Origin: Psychroserpens sp. NJDZ02
Lineage (GTDB): Bacteria > Bacteroidota > Bacteroidia > Flavobacteriales > Flavobacteriaceae
Assembly: GCF_004843725.1 (NCBI RefSeq)
Contig: NZ_CP039451.1
Coordinates: 618,501-682,500 of the forward strand
Length of the DNA: 64,000 bases
Direction: 5' to 3'
Part shown: positions 26,583 through 33,688 of the stretch, piece after piece
How positions within the stretch are numbered: the stretch's first letter is position 1
Layout of the letters: each line of letters starts with the position of its first letter
Translations under genes and position numbers: made by a program
The notes under the pieces: model-generated
Databases searched by the model: none
Seen by the model: only the letters and a program-made list of their open reading frames with translations
Told to the model about the DNA's origin: nothing

Positions 26583-28202
26583 TTGAAAGATACTTTATCC
26601 TTTTTAGTACAATCATTACTTCAAAAAAATAAAATCAAAATTGATAGTGAAGAATTAGACTTTCAAATACAAAGCCATCCTTCCTACCCGAGTTTACACG
26701 CTATAACCGGAGTATTAAGCCATTTTGACATAGATAATATTGCAATAAGAGTACCAATAAACAAAGACACTTTAGAACAACTACCAACTAGCTTTATTGC
26801 TCAAATTAAAAGCAATGACACAACTGATTTTGTTTTAGTTATAAAAAAAGGAAAAAACTACAAAACAATATTTAGTAGCAAGGAAAATAAAACCTACTCT
26901 GAAACAACATTTTTAAAACAATTTACAGGTATTATCGTTGCGATTGAAAAAGATGACTCAAAAACCACAGTACAAACAAACTCAACACAACTCCAAAAGC
27001 CCTTGTTTGCTTTTTCACTAGTACTACTTACCCTATTATTTTTTATTTATAGTCCCAATCTAAGCGCATCCATTTATTTTATTTTATCTCTAATAGGTGT
27101 CGGAATAAGCTTGTTAATCATACAGCATGATTTAGGAGTAAGTTCCAAAATAATAGATAGCATTTGCTCTCAAGAAAGTAAAACAACAAATTGTAACGCC
27201 GTTTTAAACTCTAAAGGCGCAACACTTTATAAAAATATAAAATTAAGCGACGTCAGTCTAATCTATTTTACATCTATTAGTATTGCTTCATTATTGTTAA
27301 ACATAACAAACACAGCTTTAAACACATTATATATAATAAGCTTAATATCAACCCCAGTAGTTATATACTCCATTTACTACCAGATAAAAATATCTAAAAA
27401 TTGGTGCCTATTATGTTTAGGTATTGTATCCGTTTTAATATTGCAAGCATTAACTTTCTTTTTCACCAACTATAATTCACCTTTATTAAATTTTGAATCT
27501 ACACTATTAATAGCCTGTTCTTTTACGACTACCGCCGCTATCTGGTTATTTATTAATCCTAAAATGAAAAAAGAACAAGACTTTAAAAAATTTAAAATAG
27601 AGTCTAATAAATTTAAGAGAGACTTCAATCTATTTAATACACTCTTACTGCAATCTAAAACCGTCGACACAACACTTTCTAATACTCCTGAAATAATTTT
27701 TGGTAATAAAAATGCGCTTTTAAACATTACCATTATAACCAATCCTTTTTGCGGACATTGTAAAAATGTTCACACTCTAGTTGAATCTCTTTTAAAGACA
27801 AATCAAAATGATATAAATATTGTTATTCGATTTAATATAAACACAAGTAATCCAAATAACCACGATGTCTTAGTTTCTAGTAGGTTATTAGAATTATTCC
27901 ATAATGAAGGAGAAACAGAATCATTAAAAGCAATGCACGATATTTATAATAATACAGATGCTAAGTCATGGCTATCTACTTGGAACAAATCCGATAATAT
28001 AGACATCTATAAAGAAATCTTAGAAACAGAACACAACTGGTGTTTAGAAAACAATATCAACTTTACACCAGAAGTTTTAATTAACGGTAAATCGTACCCA
28101 AAAACTTATGAAAAACAAGATTTAACTTACTTTATTGAAGAGCTAAATGAACTTGAAATAAAAAAATCACAATCATTTAGAACACACGATATAAAACAGT
28201 AA
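26583..28202 (+). CDS. C39-like / VKOR / DsbA-thioredoxin fusion, oxidative folding protein
   Basis: 539 residues, TTG start. Residues 1-125 resemble a C39 peptidase-like fold but contain no Cys, so they are not catalytic. Residues 140-320 form a VKOR domain with several membrane helices, a loop Cys pair (SICSQESKTTNC) and the active CxxC Cys275-Cys278 (NWCLLCLG). Residues 370-520 form a periplasmic thioredoxin/DsbA domain with PFCGHC (Cys390, Cys393). Such a fusion makes disulfides: the Dsb part oxidises substrates and the VKOR part passes electrons to quinone. The Cys-rich precursor peptides encoded immediately downstream are the obvious clients. A strong terminator follows. Confidence 0.87.
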   Translation: MKDTLSFLVQSLLQKNKIKIDSEELDFQIQSHPSYPSLHAITGVLSHFDIDNIAIRVPINKDTLEQLPTSFIAQIKSNDTTDFVLVIKKGKNYKTIFSSKENKTYSETTFLKQFTGIIVAIEKDDSKTTVQTNSTQLQKPLFAFSLVLLTLLFFIYSPNLSASIYFILSLIGVGISLLIIQHDLGVSSKIIDSICSQESKTTNCNAVLNSKGATLYKNIKLSDVSLIYFTSISIASLLLNITNTALNTLYIISLISTPVVIYSIYYQIKISKNWCLLCLGIVSVLILQALTFFFTNYNSPLLNFESTLLIACSFTTTAAIWLFINPKMKKEQDFKKFKIESNKFKRDFNLFNTLLLQSKTVDTTLSNTPEIIFGNKNALLNITIITNPFCGHCKNVHTLVESLLKTNQNDINIVIRFNINTSNPNNHDVLVSSRLLELFHNEGETESLKAMHDIYNNTDAKSWLSTWNKSDNIDIYKEILETEHNWCLENNINFTPEVLINGKSYPKTYEKQDLTYFIEELNELEIKKSQSFRTHDIKQ

Positions 28203-28230
28203 ACCCTAATAACTAGGATTTACTGTTTAA
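28194..28230 (+). terminator. terminator after the VKOR fusion gene
   Basis: AAACAGTAAACCCT (28194-28207) pairs with AGGATTTACTGTTT (28215-28228), 13 of 14 positions. The stem includes the stop codon of the VKOR gene; the T-tail is short. It separates this gene from the first precursor gene. Confidence 0.65.
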
Positions 28231-28237
28231 ACACTAT

Positions 28238-28314
28238 TTCTCTCGCGAAGAATAGACACAAACTGTGAGTGTCTTTAATGTTCACAGCAAATATAATTTA
28301 TAAATATTTTAATT
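28238..28314 (+). promoter_or_regulatory. leader region of precursor 1: CTCGCGA box and hairpin
   Basis: TTCTCTCGCGA (28238-28248) is followed by the hairpin AGACAC-9 bases-GTGTCT (28254-28274) and 40 A/T-rich bases up to the ATG at 28315. The same plan precedes the other three precursors (copy 2 lacks the CTCGCGA box). Confidence 0.65.
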
Positions 28315-28491
28315 ATGAAAAATTTAAAAACCTTAGGTAAAGTTTTATCTAGAGATGAGCAAAAAGAAGTTAATGGAGGTAAAACAGTTCCTGTCATTTG
28401 TAATGGAGGCTATTTTAACAATGAAACCAGTTGCAAAATAGGATATCACCCACATCCACTTCAAGGACATTGTATTTGCTGTGCTGATTAA
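28315..28491 (+). CDS. double-glycine leader precursor peptide 1
   Basis: A short gene of 58 residues. The leader MKNLKTLGKVLSRDEQKEVN ends in Gly21-Gly22, the cleavage site for C39-type exporters. The core (residues 23-58, KTVPVICNGG... to ...GHCICCAD) has five Cys: 29, 40, 53, 55, 56. It contains PHPLxxxCxC, found also in precursor 3. The leader matches the GG-Bacteroidales natural-product precursor type (compare TIGR04149). No radical-SAM or lanthionine enzyme is nearby, so disulfides rather than thioethers are likely. The activity (bacteriocin, signal or toxin) is unknown. Confidence 0.82.
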   Translation: MKNLKTLGKVLSRDEQKEVNGGKTVPVICNGGYFNNETSCKIGYHPHPLQGHCICCAD

Positions 28492-28502
28492 TACAACAAA
28501 AT

Positions 28503-28564
28503 AGACACAAACTGCAAGTGTCTTAAAATGTTAGCAGCAAATATAATTTATAAATATTTTAATT
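28503..28564 (+). promoter_or_regulatory. leader region of precursor 2 with hairpin
   Basis: Hairpin AGACAC-9 bases-GTGTCT (28503-28523), 41 bases before the ATG at 28565. The 40-odd bases just before the start are the same as for precursor 1, pointing to a recent duplication. No CTCGCGA box is present, as expected if it is co-transcribed with precursor 1. Confidence 0.62.
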
Positions 28565-28804
28565 ATGAAAAATTTAAAAAACTTAGGAACAACTTTAAGT
28601 AAAGTAGAACAAAAAAAAATTACTGGTAGTGGTAGTGGAGGAAGTTTTGGAGACACTTCTCACACATTACCTACCGTTGGAATTGGAGCAATAACAACAT
28701 TATCAGGAGCTCAAACTAATAGTTTATCAGCTCCAGAACACTGGTTAAAAGCAGATTGCTTAAATCACGGATGCTCTTGGTTAAAAAATCAATGTAAATG
28801 CTAA
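28565..28804 (+). CDS. precursor peptide 2 with an altered double-glycine site
   Basis: 79 residues. The leader is almost the same as in the other copies (MKNLKNLGTTLSKVEQKKIT), but residues 21-22 are Gly-Ser, not Gly-Gly. A Gly-Gly occurs four residues later (GSGSGG, 25-26). Cleavage may therefore occur after residue 26 or be impaired. The core is Ser/Thr/Gly-rich with its four Cys at the end (ADCLNHGCSWLKNQCKC). It lies 73 bases after precursor 1 and is probably on the same mRNA. It might be a partner peptide of a two-peptide system. Confidence 0.78.
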   Translation: MKNLKNLGTTLSKVEQKKITGSGSGGSFGDTSHTLPTVGIGAITTLSGAQTNSLSAPEHWLKADCLNHGCSWLKNQCKC

Positions 28805-28843
28805 TCCGTTAAAGCTTTAAAATAAGTCTATATGACAATTAAA

Positions 28844-28875
28844 AATAGGCAATAACTTTTCTGTTATTGCCTATT
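28844..28875 (+). promoter_or_regulatory. 13-bp hairpin between precursor 2 and the exporter gene
   Basis: AATAGGCAATAAC (28844-28856) pairs perfectly with GTTATTGCCTATT (28863-28875). No T-run follows, and the TTG start of the exporter is 20 bases away. It may protect the precursor mRNA end or partly block read-through, giving more precursor than transporter. Confidence 0.6.
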
Positions 28876-28894
28876 ATTCATCAAACACTATTCA

Positions 28895-31087
28895 TTGAAA
28901 AAATTTCCAACATATAAGCAAGCAGAATCCAAAGACTGCGGACCAACGTGCCTAAAGATTATTGCAAAACATTATGGCAAAACGTTGTCTATCAATCAAA
29001 TTAGAGACATCAGCGAAACCACTAGAGAAGGTAGCACACTGCTTAATTTAAGTGACGCTTCAGAAGCTATTGGTTTTAGATCACTGGGAGTCAAACTAAC
29101 TTTAGAAGAATTAAAAAAAGCGCCTTTACCCTGTATATTACACTGGAATAAAGAACACTACGTAGTACTTTATAGGATAAAAAAAGATACGTATTACATT
29201 TCTGATCCAGGACATGGTTTAATAACTTATAGTAAAGAAGAATTTCTAAAATTCTGGATTGGCAATAACGCTACAGAAAACACACAAGATGGTATTGCAT
29301 TACTATTAGACCCAACCCCTAAATTTTACAATAACGAATTTGATGAAGATGAAGCACAAAAATTCAACTTTACTTATCTCTCAAAATACTTAATAAAATA
29401 TAAAAGTTTTATTATCCAACTCTGCATTGGATTACTTGCAGCCAGTTTATTGCAATTAGTTGTTCCATTTTTAACACAAAGCATTGTAGATGTTGGTATT
29501 AAAAATAACGACCTTAACTTTATCTATCTTATATTATTTGCACAAATCGCTTTATTTATTGGAAGAACAGCTATAGAAATCATTAGAAGTTGGATACTAC
29601 TGCATGTCAGCACAAGAATAAACATCTCCTTAATCTCAGATTTCTTTATCAAATTAATGTTACTACCTATTTCGTATTTTGATGTAAAAATGACAGGAGA
29701 TCTATTACAGCGTATTAATGACCATAAACGTATTGAGCAAATCTTAACAACCTCATCATTAAACGTATTGTTTTCTATGGTTAATTTTATAGTATTCAGT
29801 TTCGTGTTAGCCTATTATAGCTTACAAATATTCACCATCTTCTTAGTTGGTAGTATTTTGTATTTTCTTTGGATCAAAATATTTCTAAAAAAGCGCGCTA
29901 CATTAGATTACAAACGCTTTTCTGCAATGAGCCAAGAACAAAGTACGGTAATCGAGCTTATTAATGGTATGCAAGACATCAAGCTACATAATGCCGAAAA
30001 ACAAAAACGCTGGGCTTGGGAGCACACACAAGCCAAACTGTTTAAAGTATCCATAAAAAGTTTAACATTAGAACAAACACAGAGTGTTGGCTCCTCTTTT
30101 ATAAATGAATTAAAAAATATTTTCATCACCATTTTATCCGCAAAATTAGTCATTGACGGAGATATTACTTTAGGTATGATGCTAGCCATTTCTTACATCG
30201 TTGGCCAACTAAATAGCCCTGTACAACAACTTATCAATTTTGTACGAGAGCTACAAGACGCCAAAATTTCTTTAGACCGTTTAGGTGAAATTCATAATAT
30301 GGAAAATGAAGAAATTGATCCTCAAAATAAAATTAAAGACCTTCCAAAAAGCGGCGCAATTATAATCGAAAATCTATCCTTTAAATATACAGGATCTGAC
30401 ATAAATGTTTTAAAAGAATTAAACTTAACTATTCCTGCAAAAAAAACAACTGCCATCGTAGGTACAAGTGGAAGTGGAAAAACAACATTAATGAAATTAC
30501 TTTTAGGCTATTACAAACCCAATACAGGTGATATACTATTAGATAAATCTTCTTTACAACATGTGTCTCAAAAATCATGGCGAGACCATTACGGCGTAGT
30601 CATGCAAGAAGGTTACATTTTTAATGACACCATAGCAAACAACATCGCTATTGGAGAAGACATCGTAGATAAAAAAAGATTAGCACATGCAATAGATGTC
30701 GCTAATATTAGAGACCACATAGAATCACTTCCACTAGCTTACAATACAAAAATTGGAGCAGAAGGCACAGGGTTAAGTACTGGACAAAAACAGCGCTTAT
30801 TTATTGCTAGAGCTGTATATAAAAACCCCGATTATCTATTTTTTGACGAAGCAACCTCTGCTTTAGATGCTAATAACGAAAAAGTAATCATGGAAAATCT
30901 TGATACCTTTTTTGAAGACAAAACAGTAGTTGTTATTGCACACAGATTAAGCACCGTTAAAAACGCACACCAAATAGTAGTCTTAGAACACGGAAAAATA
31001 GTAGAAATAGGCAACCACAAAACATTAGTAGCAAAAAAAGGAAACTATTACAACCTAGTGAAAAACCAATTAGAACTAGGTAATTAA
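28895..31087 (+). CDS. peptidase-containing ABC exporter (PCAT), cleaves and exports the precursors
   Basis: 730 residues, TTG start. Domain order: C39 cysteine peptidase (1-125) with Gln9, Cys15 (SKDCGPTC), His88 (KEHYVVLY) and Asp104 (DPGHG); six-helix ABC membrane domain (about 165-450); nucleotide-binding domain with Walker A GTSGSGKT (523-530), signature LSTGQ (about 627) and Walker B YLFFDEATSALD. The peptidase cuts behind Gly-Gly leaders and the transporter exports the core. It lies between precursors 2 and 3. All catalytic residues are present. The adaptor gene follows at 31596, separated by precursor 3. Confidence 0.97.
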   Translation: MKKFPTYKQAESKDCGPTCLKIIAKHYGKTLSINQIRDISETTREGSTLLNLSDASEAIGFRSLGVKLTLEELKKAPLPCILHWNKEHYVVLYRIKKDTYYISDPGHGLITYSKEEFLKFWIGNNATENTQDGIALLLDPTPKFYNNEFDEDEAQKFNFTYLSKYLIKYKSFIIQLCIGLLAASLLQLVVPFLTQSIVDVGIKNNDLNFIYLILFAQIALFIGRTAIEIIRSWILLHVSTRINISLISDFFIKLMLLPISYFDVKMTGDLLQRINDHKRIEQILTTSSLNVLFSMVNFIVFSFVLAYYSLQIFTIFLVGSILYFLWIKIFLKKRATLDYKRFSAMSQEQSTVIELINGMQDIKLHNAEKQKRWAWEHTQAKLFKVSIKSLTLEQTQSVGSSFINELKNIFITILSAKLVIDGDITLGMMLAISYIVGQLNSPVQQLINFVRELQDAKISLDRLGEIHNMENEEIDPQNKIKDLPKSGAIIIENLSFKYTGSDINVLKELNLTIPAKKTTAIVGTSGSGKTTLMKLLLGYYKPNTGDILLDKSSLQHVSQKSWRDHYGVVMQEGYIFNDTIANNIAIGEDIVDKKRLAHAIDVANIRDHIESLPLAYNTKIGAEGTGLSTGQKQRLFIARAVYKNPDYLFFDEATSALDANNEKVIMENLDTFFEDKTVVVIAHRLSTVKNAHQIVVLEHGKIVEIGNHKTLVAKKGNYYNLVKNQLELGN

Positions 31088-31090
31088 TAT

Positions 31091-31112
31091 CGGATTGAGC
31101 ACAGTCGAAACC
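31091..31112. repeat. REP-like fragment
   Basis: CGGATTGAGCACAGTCGAAACC resembles the GAGCgcAGTCGAAA type of dispersed repeat; the related CACTTCGACTGCGCTCAGTG lies at 56141. It is just behind the exporter gene. Confidence 0.45.
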
Positions 31113-31182
31113 TCTCAAACTGTAAACAAAAAATAATGTCCTAACAAGGAATGAAACGAGAAGATATCTCTTTAATTAAAAA

Positions 31183-31209
31183 GATTGCTTCGTTATACTC
31201 TCAATGACA
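31183..31209. repeat. REP-like element, ATTGC type
   Basis: GATTGCTTCG...TCAATGACA, another member of the family seen at 10152, 61603 and 62665, in the gap between the exporter gene and precursor 3. Confidence 0.5.
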
Positions 31210-31216
31210 AAATAAA

Positions 31217-31295
31217 TTCTCTCGCGAGAAATAGATAGAAATTGTGACTATCTCTAAATGATCACTTTAAACTAAATTTAGAATTATCATTAATT
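31217..31295 (+). promoter_or_regulatory. leader region of precursor 3: CTCGCGA box and covarying hairpin
   Basis: TTCTCTCGCGA (31217-31227; the core TCTCGCGAGA is a perfect palindrome), then the hairpin AGATAG-9 bases-CTATCT (31233-31253), 42 bases before the ATG. Two base pairs of the stem differ from copies 1 and 2, and both are compensated. Confidence 0.65.
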
Positions 31296-31532
31296 ATGAA
31301 AAATTTAAAAAAATTAGGAAAAACTTTAACTAAAGCTGAACAGAAAACAATTAACGGTGGACGCCTTTCATATTCAGGAAATGGCTGCACGACTGACCCA
31401 ACAACCAGCAATCCTCATCCATTATCAGCATACTGCGAGTGTTTGGCAAGTGGAAGGAATTGGAATGAAGAATGCAATAGATGTGAAATACCAAATGTTT
31501 ATTATATTTCAGATGGAAACTGTGGAAGCTAA
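31296..31532 (+). CDS. double-glycine leader precursor peptide 3
   Basis: 78 residues. Leader MKNLKKLGKTLTKAEQKTIN with Gly21-Gly22; the core of 56 residues has six Cys (31, 47, 49, 60, 63, 76), enough for three disulfides. It shares the patch PHPLxxxCxC with precursor 1 although the rest of the core differs. A second frame at 31357 is a shadow. The gene lies between exporter and adaptor genes and is followed by a 13-bp hairpin. Confidence 0.85.
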   Translation: MKNLKKLGKTLTKAEQKTINGGRLSYSGNGCTTDPTTSNPHPLSAYCECLASGRNWNEECNRCEIPNVYYISDGNCGS

Positions 31533-31551
31533 TAACGTTCTTTAAAATTCA

Positions 31552-31583
31552 AAGGAAGTTGTTGTCACATCAACAACTTCCTT
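31552..31583 (+). promoter_or_regulatory. 13-bp hairpin between precursor 3 and the adaptor gene
   Basis: AAGGAAGTTGTTG (31552-31564) pairs perfectly with CAACAACTTCCTT (31571-31583), followed by A, not T, and 12 bases later by the adaptor ATG. Same position and stem length as the hairpin at 28844. Confidence 0.6.
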
Positions 31584-31595
31584 AAAAAAAATATT

Positions 31596-32885
31596 ATGTC
31601 AAAAAAACTAGAAGAAATAAAATTAAGAAGCGAGCAAGTACAAGATATATTATCCTACGTCCCCCACTGGATGATACGTTATGGTAATCTCTTGTTTTTA
31701 GGTTTAATCATTTTGTTTTTCAGTTTAAGCTGGTTAATTAAATATCCCGATGTTATCACTACAGAAGCTTTATTAACAACACAAGTACCTCCCGAAAAAT
31801 TAATAGCTCAAAGCACAGGAAAGTTAAACCACATTTTAATAAAAGATAACGACTTAATAGCAAAAAACACCCCTTTAGCCATTATAGAAAACAACTCGAA
31901 TTTTGCAGATGTTTATAAACTAAAATCAATAGTTGATACTATTAAAGTAAACACTAAATCTTTTAATTTTCCTGTCGACCAATTACCTGTTTTGTTTTTA
32001 GGAGATATAGACACGCAATATGCGTTATTTGAAAACAACTACATTCAATATACGCTAAATAAAGATTTGAAACCTTTCTCAAATGAAGCTTTAGCGCATA
32101 AGACTTCTATTTCCGAATTACACAGGAGACTTAAAAGCAACAAAGAACAACTAGCCTTAAATCGTTCTCAATTAGCCCTAAAAAGAAAGGACTTAACGAG
32201 GTATAAAACCCTATTTGAAAAAGGAACCATTGCGCGTATAGAATATGAAAATAAGCAAATAGAATTTCTTCAAGCCGAGCAAAACTTAAAAAGCTTTGAA
32301 TCTTCAATATCTCAATTAAGAGAATCTATTGGTAATGCCAATAAATCTTCTAAAGGCACAGAAATAAACAAAACAAAAGAAGAAATGATCCTTTTAAAAA
32401 GTGTCATTCAATCTTTTAGACAACTTAAAAAAGCCATTAGAGATTGGGAAACTAATTATGTTTTAAAATCTAATATTAACGGAAAAGTATCTTTTTCTAA
32501 TTACTGGTCCACTCATCAAACCGTAAATCAAGGGGATTTAGTATTTACTATTATCCCCAGTAAAAGCTCTACGTTTATAGCAAAACTTAAAACACCTGCC
32601 ATCAATTCCGGCAAACTAAAAATTGGTCAAACCGTAAATATAAAATTAGAAAACTATCCAGAAGCGGAGTTTGGAACTTTACAAGCCAAAGTCAATCACA
32701 TCACACTTATTCCAGATCAAGAAGGCTACTATTTAATACGCGCCAAGCTTCCAAACAACTTAATTACTTCCTACAAAAAACCTATAGAATTCAAACAAGA
32801 AATGAGAGGTTCTGCTGAGATAATAACCGAAAAATTGAGATTAACAGAACGTTTCTTTTATCAAGTAAAAGATATATTTAAATAA
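31596..32885 (+). CDS. HlyD-family periplasmic adaptor of the peptide exporter
   Basis: 429 residues. One N-terminal membrane helix (about 29-48, YGNLLFLGLIILFFSLSWLI), a lipoyl/barrel-sandwich half (KLIAQSTGKLNHILIKDNDLIAKNTPLAIIEN), a coiled-coil hairpin (about 165-290) and the second barrel half (NYVLKSNINGKVSFSNYWSTHQTVNQGDLVFTIIP). It bridges the inner-membrane ABC exporter to an outer-membrane channel, which is not encoded here (a TolC-type protein elsewhere is expected). Precursor 4 follows after 85 bases. Confidence 0.93.
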   Translation: MSKKLEEIKLRSEQVQDILSYVPHWMIRYGNLLFLGLIILFFSLSWLIKYPDVITTEALLTTQVPPEKLIAQSTGKLNHILIKDNDLIAKNTPLAIIENNSNFADVYKLKSIVDTIKVNTKSFNFPVDQLPVLFLGDIDTQYALFENNYIQYTLNKDLKPFSNEALAHKTSISELHRRLKSNKEQLALNRSQLALKRKDLTRYKTLFEKGTIARIEYENKQIEFLQAEQNLKSFESSISQLRESIGNANKSSKGTEINKTKEEMILLKSVIQSFRQLKKAIRDWETNYVLKSNINGKVSFSNYWSTHQTVNQGDLVFTIIPSKSSTFIAKLKTPAINSGKLKIGQTVNIKLENYPEAEFGTLQAKVNHITLIPDQEGYYLIRAKLPNNLITSYKKPIEFKQEMRGSAEIITEKLRLTERFFYQVKDIFK

Positions 32886-32890
32886 AAGCA

Positions 32891-32970
32891 TTCTCTCGCG
32901 AGGAAATAGACATATACTTTGAGTGTCTTTAAATGATCATTGTAATAATTTAATTTAAACCCACATAATT
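32891..32970 (+). promoter_or_regulatory. leader region of precursor 4: CTCGCGA box and hairpin with wobble pair
   Basis: TTCTCTCGCGA (32891-32901) then AGACAT-9 bases-GTGTCT (32908-32928), 42 bases before the ATG. The innermost pair is T-G, a U-G wobble in RNA, where copies 1 and 2 have C-G and copy 3 has G-C. Confidence 0.63.
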
Positions 32971-33147
32971 ATGAAAAATTTAAAAAATTTAGGAAAAGCT
33001 TTAACTAAAGCCGAACAACAGACGATTACAGGTGGTCAATTTTTCTGTTGCTACTACAACCCTGCCTGCCCTCCTTCATTTGAAACATCTTGTATTATTA
33101 GAGGAGGAATATGCATGTTTCACCCGAAAGAAGGCGTGAGCTGTTAA
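32971..33147 (+). CDS. double-glycine leader precursor peptide 4
   Basis: 58 residues, another very short gene. Leader MKNLKNLGKALTKAEQQTIT with Gly21-Gly22; the core QFFCCYYNPACPP... has six Cys (26, 27, 33, 41, 48, 58) in 36 residues, enough for three disulfides. It lacks the PHPL patch of precursors 1 and 3. It is the last gene of the block and is followed by a clear terminator. Confidence 0.82.
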   Translation: MKNLKNLGKALTKAEQQTITGGQFFCCYYNPACPPSFETSCIIRGGICMFHPKEGVSC

Positions 33148-33195
33148 GCCCAAAACAAGCCTCTTAGAGAATTATTAACAATTCTACTTTTTGAG

Positions 33196-33227
33196 AAAAA
33201 GCCTTTCCTAATTTGGAAAGGCTTTTT
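33196..33227 (+). terminator. terminator of the peptide-export block
   Basis: AAAAAGCCTTTCC and GGAAAGGCTTTTT form a strong stem with a T-run (33196-33227). An almost identical hairpin lies 420 bases downstream. Confidence 0.85.
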
Positions 33228-33615
33228 AAATATAATGTTACTATTATAAACAAGAAAACTAAATTTTATACTTTAATCATAACCAAAATAATTTACTCTT
33301 TTTACTTCTCAAAATTCACACCCCGAAATATAATACATGTGTGAAATAACTTCATTTGTTTTTAGAGACAAAAAAAATATCTGATGGCTCTTTTTTTTTG
33401 CTAACCTCTTTTAGCTAGGAACAAAACTAACATACCACTTCAGACCAAACAAAAACTCTCCATCTCTTAAGTTATTTACACCCTAAAACCATTAAATAAG
33501 CATTCAATAAAAAAAATCATTAAAAAGGGTAACAAATTCAACACTTCAGAGACTTATAAGTAGTTAGTTATTTATTAAGGGAAAAATTAATCAATAACGC
33601 TATTGATCAACAACC
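33228..33615. other. 390-base gap with no gene, framed by twin terminators
   Basis: No coding frame with family features. It contains a third GGGTAACA motif (33527-33534) followed at the same spacing by ACTTCAG as at 26526, but no gene lies behind it. It also holds a small inverted repeat ATCAATA/TATTGAT (33590-33607). This looks like the remains of a further promoter unit that lost its gene. Confidence 0.45.
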
Positions 33616-33645
33616 AAAAAAGCCTTTCCAAACTGGAAAGGCTTT
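33616..33645 (-). terminator. valS terminator (bidirectional)
   Basis: AAAAAAGCCTTTCCA with TGGAAAGGCTTTTT. It has T-runs on both strands and lies 43 bases behind the valS stop. Confidence 0.8.
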
Positions 33646-33688
33646 TTAAATTTATACAATACTTAGACTGTACTTAGTGTGACTTTAA

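Noticed and set aside
28315..33147. Precursors as lanthipeptides or radical-SAM-modified peptides
   Set aside because: No LanB/LanC/LanM, radical SAM or other tailoring enzyme lies in the block; lipA at 44981 is unrelated.
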